A DNA stretch of 64,000 nucleotides from Apricaphanius iberus. Taxonomy: Eukaryota > Chordata > Actinopteri > Cyprinodontiformes > Aphaniidae. The notes under the pieces are model-generated. The model ran no database searches. It was given only the letters and a program-made list of their open reading frames with translations, and was not told where the DNA came from. The stretch spans positions 558,001 to 622,000 of the forward strand of contig JAPXFQ010002381.1 in NCBI GenBank assembly GCA_028564705.1, in the 5' to 3' direction. This document shows, one piece after another, positions 1-9,520 of the stretch (position 1 is its first letter; every line of letters starts with the position of its first letter). A program made the translations under genes and the position numbers.

Positions 1-289
1 AAACTTGCAGGATCAAGTTGGAAAAGAAAAACTGAGATGGAGCAAAAATCCACCTTAGCTAGCTAGGGTTCCAAAATGAAGCCTATATTATACTTCTGCG
101 TCTGCGGTTTTGCAGACACACACAACGCCTTTATCCATTGATGTAAGGGAATTCCGATGGCTACGCAAGGTTGGATGAAGCGGTGCGGAAACTTGGGGCT
201 TCTCAGAGGCCGCGTGGAGGCCTAAATTACGTAATTTGGCCATGTGAAACCGTGTGGACCTCGTGGATGCGTCAAGCATAAACCAAGCT
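1..289. repeat. repeat-like flank, no gene seen
   Basis: No convincing coding signal. Read on the minus strand, the stretch ending near 289 (aagcttggtttatgcttgac) resembles the ends of short interspersed teleost repeats, but I cannot assign a family. The open frames here are short and show no recognisable protein. Confidence 0.3.
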
Positions 290-1002
290 TTAGGCCAGTT
301 TATCTAATATGGTCTTTTGCCGATTTTTAACACCAGGGAAGTAGAGAATAACAAAAAAGGCAGCCGTTTGATTGCATGAGTTTTTAGGGTATTCTATGAG
401 CTGCACCTCTCGTAAAAAGCTTCCCAGCTCAATCAAAACTCGCTCTCTCTCTGCCATTGCTCCTTGAGTGGACCTGCGTTTATGAGCTGCAGTAAATAAA
501 CTTCCATCAACCAGAGACGTCTCTGCCATGGTAAGAAGACCTGCCAGAAAAGTTCTACAACCCGTGCTGTCCTGGCAGATGGTTTCGTAAAAACTGAGAA
601 GTGTAACAGGAAAACATCTCCATCAATACGTGCATTTGTGGGTGCAAACTTTCTGACAGAGAAGTATAAAGTAGGCTTAAACATGACCACTGACACTTGA
701 CAATGAAAATGCCTTGTTTTGATATTTTTATTACAAATGTTTCTTTGAGGTACATGAATGGTGGTGGAATGGTACAATGGCGAACGTCGTCCCAAAGCAC
801 AGAACGTTGAACCTCGATTGGGTAGATCCTTTTGGAGTTTGTAGACTTTCCTAAAACAATCAGCATAATGATTTTCTAAAGGTGTTCCAGTTTCCTCCAT
901 GTCATAAAAGACACAGGCATCAAATATATAAATCGTTCTAAAGTGGACAAGTTCAGGGAAGCATTTTAATCCCAAACTGCTGACAGAGCCTTTCAGAAAC
1001 AT
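290..1002 (-). other. unresolved minus-strand open region
   Basis: On the minus strand a 189-codon frame runs from 1002 to 433, and a second frame from 529 to 290 begins with two closely spaced Met codons in MAETSLVDG...GAMAERERV. The first part of the long frame (FRTIYIFDACVFYDMEETG, then a Cys/Tyr-rich stretch) looks protein-like and has balanced composition. The second part is less convincing. I do not recognise either product. They could be exons of an unknown gene running leftward, a decayed transposon ORF, or chance. The adjacent repeat-like sequence favours a mobile-element remnant. No splice model could be fixed. Confidence 0.25.
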
Positions 1003-1640
1003 GAAGAATTACTGTTGCTCAATTCCTATTTTCACATCTACTCCAGTGTGCCATAAACTGTAAGGCTTCTGAAAAAATATATGGGGTGAAAAACTCAAAC
1101 GAATGACTGGAAATAGACCCAGTGATGGCCAATATTGATAACATCTATTTATAACAATGAGCCACAAACCCTGTGACCCAAATAGCCTTTAACAGATCAG
1201 CAGTGAGCTGACTTCTAATCCGCCTCACCATGCCAACTTCTCCCAGATTATGAGTCTGCAAAGAAAAGCGGGCATCTAAATGGACACCAGGCTGTAAACA
1301 CGTTCTCCCAGTAAATCTTACAAACTTTTATCTCAGGAATGAGTATTTAGATATTAGTTCATTCACTGAATATCTGAATTGAGTATTATTGGATGCACCT
1401 TTGACAGGCAGTACTTGCACATACCAATGCCGATTCTTCTACAACACAAAAAAACATGCAATGAATAGGAAGATAAATGATGGTGAATTAAATAAAAATA
1501 ATTAATGAAAATAACCATAAAACTAAAATTTCAAGTGGAAAAACAAATATTTCTGTGAAATTATTTAAAGTTTCCACATTTTAAGTATCAGATAATGGTA
1601 TCGGTTAACTAACTGACTGAGATACAAGTACATTAGAAGT
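1003..1640. other. AT-rich stretch, nothing recognised
   Basis: Low-complexity AT-rich DNA with short open frames only. I see no exon-like splice sites, no RNA gene and no terminal inverted repeats. Confidence 0.4.
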
Positions 1641-1644
1641 AGGA

Positions 1645-2075
1645 ATGCACCGATCCAACTTTTTTCAGTCCCGATACCGATACAGATGGCTGGATTTTGT
1701 GTCGATACCCGATACCGATCCAATACTATTTGTGACAGTGTGGAGGTCTTGTCACTGACTGGTTAGCGCAAATGACCTTCACATGGGAGTTGTGGGATCG
1801 AATCCCGCCTGGGCCCTCGTTGTGTACCTTGCCACATATTGTTGAATTTATAAACTGTATAACTTCTGGTGCCTTTCTTGAAGAGACTAAAGGCACCAGA
1901 CTTTACAAACTAAACATAACTGAGACAAAATAACAGATGTAAAATATAAATTTACCACAAAAATAAAATTTCAAGTGAAAAATTAATCTTTTTTGGTGAG
2001 TTTGTTGCAGATTTTCCCTATTTTGAGTATCGGTTCATGGTAATGGTTAAGTTTAACCGATCTTGCTTACTCTCA
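1645..2075 (+). repeat. interspersed repeat containing a tRNA-derived SINE head
   Basis: The block opens with tandem-like 'ccgataccgata' motifs typical of abundant fish repeats (1666-1725). At about 1738-1812 it holds a tRNA-like head. An A-box-like tggttagcgcaa (near 1760) is followed about 35 bases later by a B-box-like ggatcgaatcc (near 1796), which is the spacing of a polymerase III type 2 internal promoter. Similar phrases recur near 1575-1620 and 2013-2070 around it, suggesting that the SINE sits within or beside a larger non-autonomous element. Confidence 0.5.
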
Positions 2076-2521
2076 GCATATATAATTCAGATAAAGCATC
2101 CAAAACCAAAACATTTTACATTAATTACCTGAAACGGACTGATTTACAGAGCCAGATGTGGAGCCCCTGAAGAACACACATAAAGAGTCCTGTTCAACTG
2201 TGGACACGCCCATACGTTCAATTTGCCTCAACCCGTTTTCTCTGTTCTTTTCATTCAGATTAATCTAAACACACCAGGGGTCTCATTTATAAAACATTGC
2301 GTAGAATGGCTACTAAAAGTGTACGTACGACCAAAACAAAAAGTTTGCGTACGCCAAAATGATTTCTGATTTATAAAACCATGCCTACGCACAGTTGTAA
2401 GCAATTTCCCTTTATAATTCACGGTCTTCTTGGAAGTTCGGCACGTGAATTTGGCTCATATCCCGTCCTGAACACGCCCAAATCTGGCTATAAAAGGTCA
2501 ATGCAAAGCAGGACATGAATA

Positions 2522-2866
2522 TTGATGCATATGAAGAAGAGGGGAAATATGGCAACAACAAAAGAAAAACAAGAAGAGAAAGTTTACGGAGTGGGTGAAG
2601 TGGAGGCTAGAAGAGACATTTTATTTGGTGGACAAAGCAGCGGTGTCACAAGTAAAAGGAAGAACTGTGAGTGGCAGCATGTGGCGTCTGCAGTGCAGAC
2701 TGTCAGCGCAACTGACAGCACTGTACCCGAAATAGAAATAAATAAAAAGTGGTCGGACCTCAAAGTTGAGGGGGGAAAAAAAACACTTGCCTCCCGCCGC
2801 CAGAGTGGGTCTGCTACTGGAGGGGGTACGTGTACACTTGAGCTGACACATTGCTACCTTAAATGA
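2522..2866 (+). CDS. Harbinger Myb/SANT-like DNA-binding protein remnant
   Basis: A 114-codon frame. The stretch from about residue 26 (EVEARRDILFGGQSSG) through TVPEIEINKKWSDLKVEG matches the layout of the Myb/SANT-type helper protein of Harbinger elements (NAIF1-like): an N-terminal helix with a lysine/tryptophan region (CEWQHVASAV) and a KKWSDLK third-helix motif. In this family the helper binds the transposon ends and brings the nuclease into the nucleus. The frame is short for the family, and the C-terminus after the DNA-binding region is only a few tens of residues, so truncation is likely. The assignment rests on motif resemblance and on position inside the inverted repeats. Confidence 0.5.
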   Translation: MMHMKKRGNMATTKEKQEEKVYGVGEVEARRDILFGGQSSGVTSKRKNCEWQHVASAVQTVSATDSTVPEIEINKKWSDLKVEGGKKTLASRRQSGSATGGGTCTLELTHCYLK

Positions 2867-3165
2867 TACAATAAAAATGTTATATCCTGGCCGATCCTTG
2901 CTCCCTGGGTTAAAGCTTCCTGTCGAGGAGGAGGCGGCTGTGGGTCGGGGTTCTCATGCTGGGGAGGGGGTACGCCAGGAGGGAGGGGAATTTCCTCGGA
3001 CAGGGCCCTTATAGTAATATGGGTGCAGTCAATTGCGCCGATTATGTTTGGGAACCCGGACATTGCTGCAAATTGCATCTCAATTTCGGCCTGCTCCCCC
3101 ACAGTATATGGAAACGTGATGTATTGCCTGCTCATTTTAATGATCCCATCCAAGACTGCAGGCAT
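2854..3165 (-). pseudogene. Harbinger DDE nuclease (HARBI1-like) fragment
   Basis: A 103-codon minus-strand frame contains FPNIIGAIDCTHITI, the block around the first catalytic Asp of Harbinger/HARBI1 nucleases, preceded by ITFPYTVGEQAEIEMQF. The family normally continues for about 150 more residues to the second Asp and the Glu. Here the frame jumps to a proline-rich segment (PLPPGVPPPQHENPDPQPP) that looks like a distal part of the ORF. This implies an internal deletion that removed the remaining catalytic residues, so the protein cannot be an active transposase. Confidence 0.65.
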
Positions 3166-3544
3166 TATTGCGCTATGTATCTATTTTGATATTGAAAAAT
3201 GTTTTTAGAAGAGCTATAGCTCACTGCTAAGCTACAATATAGATATCATTGCTTGTTTGGATGTTTATAATAACATGAATCCATAATTAATGTTTGGTGT
3301 GAGGTGAAATGATATGCGTGAGAGGAGTAATATGCAGTCTGGCTGCAGTTCACCACCTCACCAACTGCGTCGTCGATTCCCTCGTCTCCAAAATGTCCGT
3401 ACGCACGGGTCAGAGTTGGCGTACCTGTGCGCACATTTTCCCGTCAAGTCTGTTTTATATAAATCACAACTTTTGCTTTGAAAGTGGCGTACGCCAGTTT
3501 CAGGCCCTGTTTTGTGCGTACGCAACGTTTATAAACGAGACCCC

Positions 3545-3999
3545 AGAACATGTGAATGCATTGCAGTTCCAGATCAGGCCCGGATGAGCTTTCTTGGTTT
3601 AAGCCGATGTACATGTTTTTGTGTCACCCAGAAACAATCGATGTGAAACAAAGCTGTCATCTTGTTGCCAAAGACAGCAGGACAGTGCTTGACTTTACTT
3701 AAACTTCACTGATCTCTTTGGCACAACTCCTTCAGGGAAATGAAATAATGGGCAAAACTAGAAGATCATGTGCTGGTGAGGTTAGGATAGCGATGTTTGC
3801 ATCAGTTGGGTGGAATCAATATTTTGCCTACTCCTGGTTTACTTTCATGCTTACTTTCAGCAATCTGTGTGAACCCTACAAGAAATCCTTCCCGCTCACA
3901 GCCATCTTGAGCTACGCCATTATACTTTATGTCACAATATTGTAATGATATTCAATAGCAATGTATCGATTTTTTTATTCATTTATTTGAATGGATCCA
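3545..3999. other. intergenic, nothing recognised
   Basis: Ordinary AT-rich sequence between two mobile elements. It contains a 75-codon open frame (3718-3945) with no recognisable motif, which I regard as chance. Confidence 0.4.
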
Positions 4000-4438
4000 T
4001 TAAAGTGACAGTGTGTAGTTTTTGCAGTACATCTTTGAAAATAGCCATTAAAATATTATGTTATAATAATTACGTAAAGCACATTAATTGCAAAATATTG
4101 GCGATATTGTAAAATATGACTTTAAAAATCAGTTTTAAAATACAAAGGGGGGGGGTCCTCTTTATAGGGGAAAGCCATATTAGATGATGTCTTTACTTCT
4201 ACAAGAGTAGATAAATACATTTTTACCTCTTCGCTAGTTCCAAGCGATGAAAGAGAGACTGATGTGCTCATCATGTTGCTCCAAATAGATAATTTTCAGG
4301 GAACTGAGTGTTTGAAAACAGTACTAGTTGGACCTCCGTTGTTGAGTTTGTTACTCGAAGACACAGATACCGCATACTTGTGATAATTTAGGTATGCACT
4401 GCCCCCTACTGGCCGAAAATTACACACTGTGCCTTTAA
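4000..4438. mobile_element. TTAA-flanked MITE (piggyBac-like)
   Basis: A TTAA at 4000-4003 is followed by agtgacagtgtgtagtt. At the right end the inverted copy aattacacactgtgcct is followed by TTAA at 4435-4438. Imperfect 17-bp terminal inverted repeats flanked by TTAA are the hallmark of piggyBac-superfamily insertions. The 439-bp size and absence of a transposase ORF make it a non-autonomous MITE. It contains a G-run (about 4146-4155). Confidence 0.65.
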
Positions 4439-4951
4439 AGCAACTATGTGAAATGTGATTGTTTTTTTGCTCGCAAGTGCCCCCTGAGGCAAAAGGCATA
4501 GCTGCAGCCTGAATGTTAAGCTTGTGCACGAGGTGGACATGTGTGAAAGCTCAGTCCCGAACGCCGAGAAAAACCAAGTGTGAAGACAAACACTGAAGAT
4601 CAGTGTCTTTGTGTACCTGGTACAAAGTATATGGACACAACCTGATGACCTCATCAAAACTGTATAACCAACGGTATGCTGGTATAGTCAAAATTTCTGA
4701 CTTTGGCTAAATTCATATCGTTTCTACCTGTTACCTTTTATATAGCCCACTACCATTAGATTCTCATATGAAGTAAAATTACAAGCGGCATTATTGTAGC
4801 TGTTTAACGAAACATTTAAAATGTCTAATTATATCCTACTTTTCCCTCAGTCAATTACTCTGAGGAGAAGAATCCTTGTTCTCAGAGCACTTTTTCACAC
4901 AGATCGCCATGCATATTATTCTACCAGTTGCCCACACACACACACATTATA
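4439..4951. other. intergenic, short CA repeat only
   Basis: No gene seen. A short (CA)n run lies at about 4932-4946, immediately left of the Tc1 insertion point. Confidence 0.4.
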
Positions 4952-6560
4952 CAGGTGCTGGCCAGTAAATTAGAATATCATCAAAAAGTTGAATTATTTC
5001 AGTAATTCCATTCAAAACGTGAAACTTGTATACTGTATACTTTCCTTCCACACATAGTGATATATTTCAAGTGTTTATTAATTTTCATTTTTATTATTAC
5101 AACTGACAGCTAATGAAAACACCAAATTCAGTATCTCAGAAAATTAGAATATTCTGAAAAGGCTCAATATAGAAGACACCTGGTGCCACTCTAATCAGCT
5201 GATTAACTCAAAACACCTGCAAAGGCCTTTAAAAGGTCCCTCAGTCTTGTTCTGAAGGCTCCACAATCATGGGGAAGACTTCTGACTTAACAGCTGTCCA
5301 AAAGACGACCATTGACACCTTGTACAAGGAGGGCAAGACACAAAAGGTGATTGCTAAAGAAGCTGGCTGTTCGCAGAGCTCTGTGTCCAAGCACATTAAC
5401 AGACAGGCGAAGGGACGGAAAAAATGTGGTAGAAAAAAGTGTACAAGCTCTAGGGATAACCGCACCCTGCAGAGAATTGTGACGACAAACCCATTCAAAA
5501 ATGTGGGGGAGATCCACAAAGAGTGGACTGCAGCTGGAGTCAGCGCTTCAAGAACCACCACGAAGAGACTCATGAAAGACATGGGATTCAGCTGTCGCAT
5601 TCCGTGTGTCAAGCCACTCTTGAACAAGAAACAGCGTAAGAAGCGTCTCGCCTGGGCCAAGGACAAAAAGGACTGGACTGCTGCTGAGTGGTCCAAAGTT
5701 ATGTTTTCTGATGAAAGCAATTTTTGCATTTCCTTTGGAAATCAAGGACCCAGAGTCTGGAGGAAGAGCGGAGAAGCACAGAATCCACGTTGCATGAGGT
5801 CCAGTGTAAAGTTTCCACCGTCAGTGATGGTGTGGGGTGCCATGTCATCTGCCGGTGTTGGCCCACTCTGTTTCCTGAGGTCCAAGGTCAATGCAGCCGT
5901 CTACCAGGAAGTTTTAGAGCACTTCATGCTTCCTGCTGCTGACCAACTTTATGGGGATGCAGACTTCACTTTTCAACAGGACTTGGCACCTGCACACAGT
6001 GCCAAAACCACCAGTACCTGGTTCAAGGACCATGGTATCCCTGTCCTTGATTGGCCAGCAAACTCGCCTGACCTTAACCCCATAGAAAATCTATGGGGTA
6101 TTGTGAAGCGGAAGATGCAATACGCTAGACCCAACAATGCAGAGGAGCTGAAGACGACTATCAGAGCAACCTGGGCTCTCATAACACCTGAGCAGTGCCA
6201 CAGACTGATCGAGTCCATGCCACGCCGCATTACTGCAGTGATGGAGGCAAAAGGAGCCCCGACTAAGTATTGAGTGCTATACATGCACATTCTTTTCATG
6301 TTCATTCTTTTCAGTTGGCCAACATTTAAAAAAAAACATTTTTTTTCATTGGCCTTTAAAATATTCTAATTTTTTGAGATACCAAATTTGGAGTTTTCAT
6401 TAGTTGTCACTTATAAATATCAAAATTAAAAGAAATAAACATTGGAAATACATTGGTCTGTGTGCATTGCATGAATATAATGTACAAGTTTCACGTTTTG
6501 AGTGGAATTACTGAAATAATTAAACTTTTTGATGATATTCTAATTTACTGGCCAGCACCT
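4952..6560 (+). mobile_element. complete Tc1/mariner element
   Basis: The left end caggtgctggccagtaaatt and the right end aatttactggccagcacct are inverted copies. They extend inward through the tagaatatcatcaaaaagtt region, with further matches (cagtaattcc/ggaattactg). A TA dinucleotide flanks each end, as expected for Tc1 target-site duplication. The right side runs into a (TA)n tract. The element is about 1.6 kb, the family norm, and encloses an unbroken transposase ORF. Confidence 0.9.
5269..6273 (+). CDS. Tc1-like transposase, uninterrupted
   Basis: A 334-residue frame, close to the usual 340 of Tc1 transposases. The N-terminal paired-like DNA-binding region (about residues 1-110) has a helix-turn-helix, KEGKTQKVIAKEAGCSQSSV, then a basic GRKKCGRKKCT linker, then a second helix-turn-helix. 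The catalytic DDE domain follows: D148 in MFSDESNF, D238 in QQDLAPAH and E273 in NSPDLNPIENLW. Exactly 34 residues separate the second Asp and the Glu (DD34E). The C-terminus is the family-typical GAPTKY. It cuts and pastes the surrounding element at TA dinucleotides in the nucleus. The start is the Met at 5269 (MGKTSDL), which fits the conserved family N-terminus. No stop or frameshift is present, unlike the three other Tc1 copies in this window, so it may be young or recently active. The ORF is transposon-borne and not a host gene. Confidence 0.93.
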   Translation: MGKTSDLTAVQKTTIDTLYKEGKTQKVIAKEAGCSQSSVSKHINRQAKGRKKCGRKKCTSSRDNRTLQRIVTTNPFKNVGEIHKEWTAAGVSASRTTTKRLMKDMGFSCRIPCVKPLLNKKQRKKRLAWAKDKKDWTAAEWSKVMFSDESNFCISFGNQGPRVWRKSGEAQNPRCMRSSVKFPPSVMVWGAMSSAGVGPLCFLRSKVNAAVYQEVLEHFMLPAADQLYGDADFTFQQDLAPAHSAKTTSTWFKDHGIPVLDWPANSPDLNPIENLWGIVKRKMQYARPNNAEELKTTIRATWALITPEQCHRLIESMPRRITAVMEAKGAPTKY

Positions 6561-6588
6561 ATATATATATATATATATATATATATAA
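6561..6588. repeat. (TA)n microsatellite at Tc1 right edge
   Basis: A run of about 13 AT dinucleotides begins at the TA target site of the Tc1 element. The element either inserted into, or seeded, this dinucleotide tract. Confidence 0.85.
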
Positions 6589-7370
6589 CCTGCTTCCATG
6601 TAAATCATTCCCATTACAAATGTAAACAGGTTATAAAATAGCTTTTGCATAAACAGCTATGATGTTTTGGCGATGAGTCAGCCTTGATCTTGGCTCCTCT
6701 CACACTAGACATCAGCTTCAGCCTCCGGGTAAGAAACAGAACAAAAACTGGCCTATCTGTTGGTAGCTAGAACTAAAGAACGGATGTAAAAAATGTGTTC
6801 TCATGTGGTTCATAAAACTCATCTCCCCAGAGCCAGAGGAGCTTACAACTTCTTCTTTACATTACAGGGTTTTTCATTTACTTTTACTGCAGCAAACATG
6901 CTCCTTACTTTCTCGATCAAGGTTCCTAATGTTTCGATGCCATTTGGCACTGTCACTAATTTGATATAAATATCCCCGCCACAAAGAATTGGATTAATAT
7001 CTGTGCTTCTGATACTTTTACCCAACATCTAGGATTATCTCTTTAAAGTAACTTGTAATCAGCTACCTGAGCAGTATGTACTTACCAGTTACAGGTGAAT
7101 GGTGATTTCGTAAATAACTATTCTTTTTATCACTATTATAGCCATTTATTTATGCAGAGTAAAAGTCATATTACTGACTAAGTCAATATTAATTAAAATT
7201 TAAATAAAATTTCCCAATTCATTAAGTGTGATTTAGGGGTTTAAAAGATCATCATCATAATTACTAAAGAATGATCTTTTATTATTACACAATTTTTTTC
7301 TACTTGTATATTACTCAACACCATAATACAGTCAATCCCTAGTAAAAGTAGCAGTAGTAATAATGATAAT
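6589..7370. other. intergenic with an orphan minus-strand frame
   Basis: Mostly AT-rich. On minus, 7028-6843 is a 61-codon frame ending in a stop (…NPILCGGDIYIKLVTVPNG…). Its composition is protein-like, but I do not recognise it and found no partner exon. The rest holds nothing I can name. Confidence 0.25.
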
Positions 7371-7371
7371 A

Positions 7372-7700
7372 ATAACAGGGCTACATAGTGGGGCTTTGTA
7401 CCACTGTTGCCTTGCAGAAAGACGGTCCTTGGTTTTCATCCCAGCGTGTAGTTCTTAATGCGTGGTCTCTCAGGGTGCTTCGGCTTCCTCGCAGTCTAAA
7501 AACACGACTGCTGGGTTAACTGGTCTCTCTAAATTGTCCTTAGATGCGCGCATGTGTGCCGGGTTAGCCGTGCTGTTTGTCTTTATGTTGCCCTGCGATG
7601 TAATGGCGACCCATTCAGTGTGTACCCCTCAACCAATGACTGCTGGAGATGGGCCCAAATGTACCCCCAAATCCCTGCAAGTAACAGCGGGTGTAGATAA
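7372..7700 (+). repeat. tRNA-derived SINE-like repeat
   Basis: The run gttgccttgcag, ggtccttggttttcatccca, ctctctaaattgtccttaga, ttgccctgcgatgtaatggc and gtgtacccctc reproduces, with mutations, a very abundant teleost interspersed repeat whose head is tRNA-like (A-box region degenerate, B-box ggttttcatccc). The 93-codon open frame inside it (7462-7743) is therefore not a gene. Confidence 0.6.
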
Positions 7701-7744
7701 CGGATGGGTAAAAATATTAGCAGATTTAGGCTTTATAAGGTAAG

Positions 7745-9059
7745 CCGAATATGCATTAATTCATGTTAATTTCTTTTGTTGACAGTGTTTAAAAATGTAC
7801 AACTTATTTGTGTTTTAATGATGCATTTCAATTTATGTTATTAACAGTTGTAGTAAGAAATCCATCTGTTTTGATAGCAATATTGTTTAGATTATATCAC
7901 AAATAAAGTGTCTTTTGTAGCATTACGTAGATTTTAAAGGTTTCTATAATTTCAGCATTTTTTTAGCCCAAAGCAAAACACTGATTGACAGATCTGTTAC
8001 TTCTTTTTTCCACTCTTATTTATTTGCTTATTTGGTTTGATCACTTCTAGAACATGTCTCAAGTTTTTTGTGTCTTTAAGTGGATTTTTAATCTCTGTAA
8101 AGTACTTTATGTTACAATTGACTAAATTAAAAGCACTACTAAAAATAATAACTTACTGAACATTATAATGATTTAAAACTAAATTCTTACTGCACAGAAC
8201 ATATTAATTTTTGTTTGCCCTTCTATTCTTCTTCCAGGAATGCATGTATAACAAGTTGATATAAGATGGGTTATTAGTCAGGCTTTGACAGAAACCTGAC
8301 ATATATATATGTCAAGTTTATCTCATACGCACTGAAAAAGTACTGTATATTGGCTTTCTATCAGCCGGTCGCTCGCAGCTATTTCTCCTGCATCTATTAA
8401 AGAAACAACCTTTCGATTGTAGGAACGATGTGGTGAGAAACTGTAGTAGTAAACAATAGAAATAAAAGGAAGTTTAACATCTTAAAAGTAAAAAAAAAAA
8501 AAAAAAAAAAGAGTTGGAAGGGTTTCTTTGGACGGTCGCAAACAGGATGCCCATTTAACAAAAAATGTGCATGTTAGTTTTTATTAATTTGTAAAATGGT
8601 TATCAGAAATACATTTAAATGTTCTTGTTTGATTTCGTTAATTAAAAAAACTGTTATTCCTAACTGACCCTCATCCTGGTTCGAGTACATCTAGTCCTGA
8701 GCAAGAACTGATTCATGTGACACTTAAAGGAGGAACGGCTTTTACACGAACAGATGCTCAATGTGGGAACCTTAAAGCTTAACACCAACAACCGGCTAAG
8801 CTCCTTCTGCTGCAGATAAAAACAAACGCCAAAAATAAAATCGCTTAACAACGCTGTTTTAAACAAAGTGTTAACTATACTTGCAGTAATGTAACACGCT
8901 GTTCCCAGGCATACCACCTTAAATAAACGCATCCTTTTAAGACAGAGAGCGATAAACACGGGCCTCGCTGCTAAGCTAACTTACGTTGTGGTTTTTACCT
9001 GTACGGCTTACCATTATAAAAGAGCGAATAATGACATTTAAGAGAAAAGGACTTGTTAG
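7745..9059. other. intergenic, no gene recognised
   Basis: AT-rich DNA with a 20-base A run near 8491-8510. A 99-codon minus-strand frame (8959-8660) starts with a hydrophobic stretch (LFKVVCLGTACYITASIV) but resembles no family I know. I leave it uncalled. Confidence 0.3.
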
Positions 9060-9480
9060 TTTTTGACGCGTTTTGGGGTGGCGAAACGCTAGTAGCGTGG
9101 CAAACAAGGTCGTGCAGCTGTTACATAAATGGCGTAGCGTTAGAGAGCGAGCTTGCTCTACTGATCTACTGACCTAGTTTCGGAATAGTGCAAACTCCTC
9201 AGTTGAGCGCGGCGACCAAAACTGACAATAAACACCGCTTGCACCTCACCTTCGTAGCCTAAACCTCGATACACGGCAGCTCCCGCAGCCCACATAAGTG
9301 AGCATTACCGGCGGTAAGAGCAGTAGTGTTTTGTGTAGCCATTTACCGGGTTCGCTTCCCGCTCTGTCACCGTCGCCAGCCGCTGCGTTCTGTGCCGACA
9401 TGGCTGAAGCCGGAGCCGGTGCGCTGGGGCCCAGGACTCCAATACATGGATGAGCCAGTCGACAACCCTCCCCCCGGTTA
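9060..9480. promoter_or_regulatory. CpG-rich island, possible promoter
   Basis: CpG density jumps here relative to the surrounding AT-rich DNA: several CpG per 60 bases from the gacgcgttttgg region through the cgtcgccagccgctgcg region near 9370. Such isolated CpG-rich stretches often mark vertebrate promoters. The transcribed direction is not clear. A palindromic CATG at 9399-9402 offers a start codon on either strand, both with a purine at -3. No downstream exons could be linked. Confidence 0.4.
9347..9401 (-). CDS. candidate first coding exon (leftward gene), speculative
   Basis: On minus, a Met codon at 9401-9399 opens 18 codons rich in Ala/Gly/Asp (MSAQNAAAGDGDRAGSEP), followed at 9346 by GTAAAT, a usable splice donor. 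It lies in the CpG-rich island. The low-complexity start is like many vertebrate first exons, but I found no second exon and recognise no protein. The opposite strand also has a start, MAEAGAGALGP, but it stops after 17 codons. Confidence 0.2.
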
Positions 9481-9520
9481 TGTAGGACAGGGTTGTGTGG
9501 GTGCCGCTAAATGTTGAAAA

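Larger units (their letters stand above)
2277..3544. mobile_element. PIF/Harbinger-type DNA transposon, internally deleted
   Basis: Terminal inverted repeats are visible: ggggtctcatttataaaaca at the left and tttataaacgagacccc at the right, continuing inward with related gcgta/tacgc sequence. Inside are the two genes expected of a Harbinger element in divergent arrangement: a Myb/SANT-like ORF on plus (2522-2866) and a fragment of the DDE nuclease on minus (2854-3165). The nuclease is missing most of its catalytic core, so this copy is non-autonomous. I could not fix the target-site duplication. Confidence 0.7.

Noticed and set aside
7462..7743. 93-codon frame with hydrophobic segment
   Set aside because: Lies in a tRNA-derived dispersed repeat found across fish genomes.
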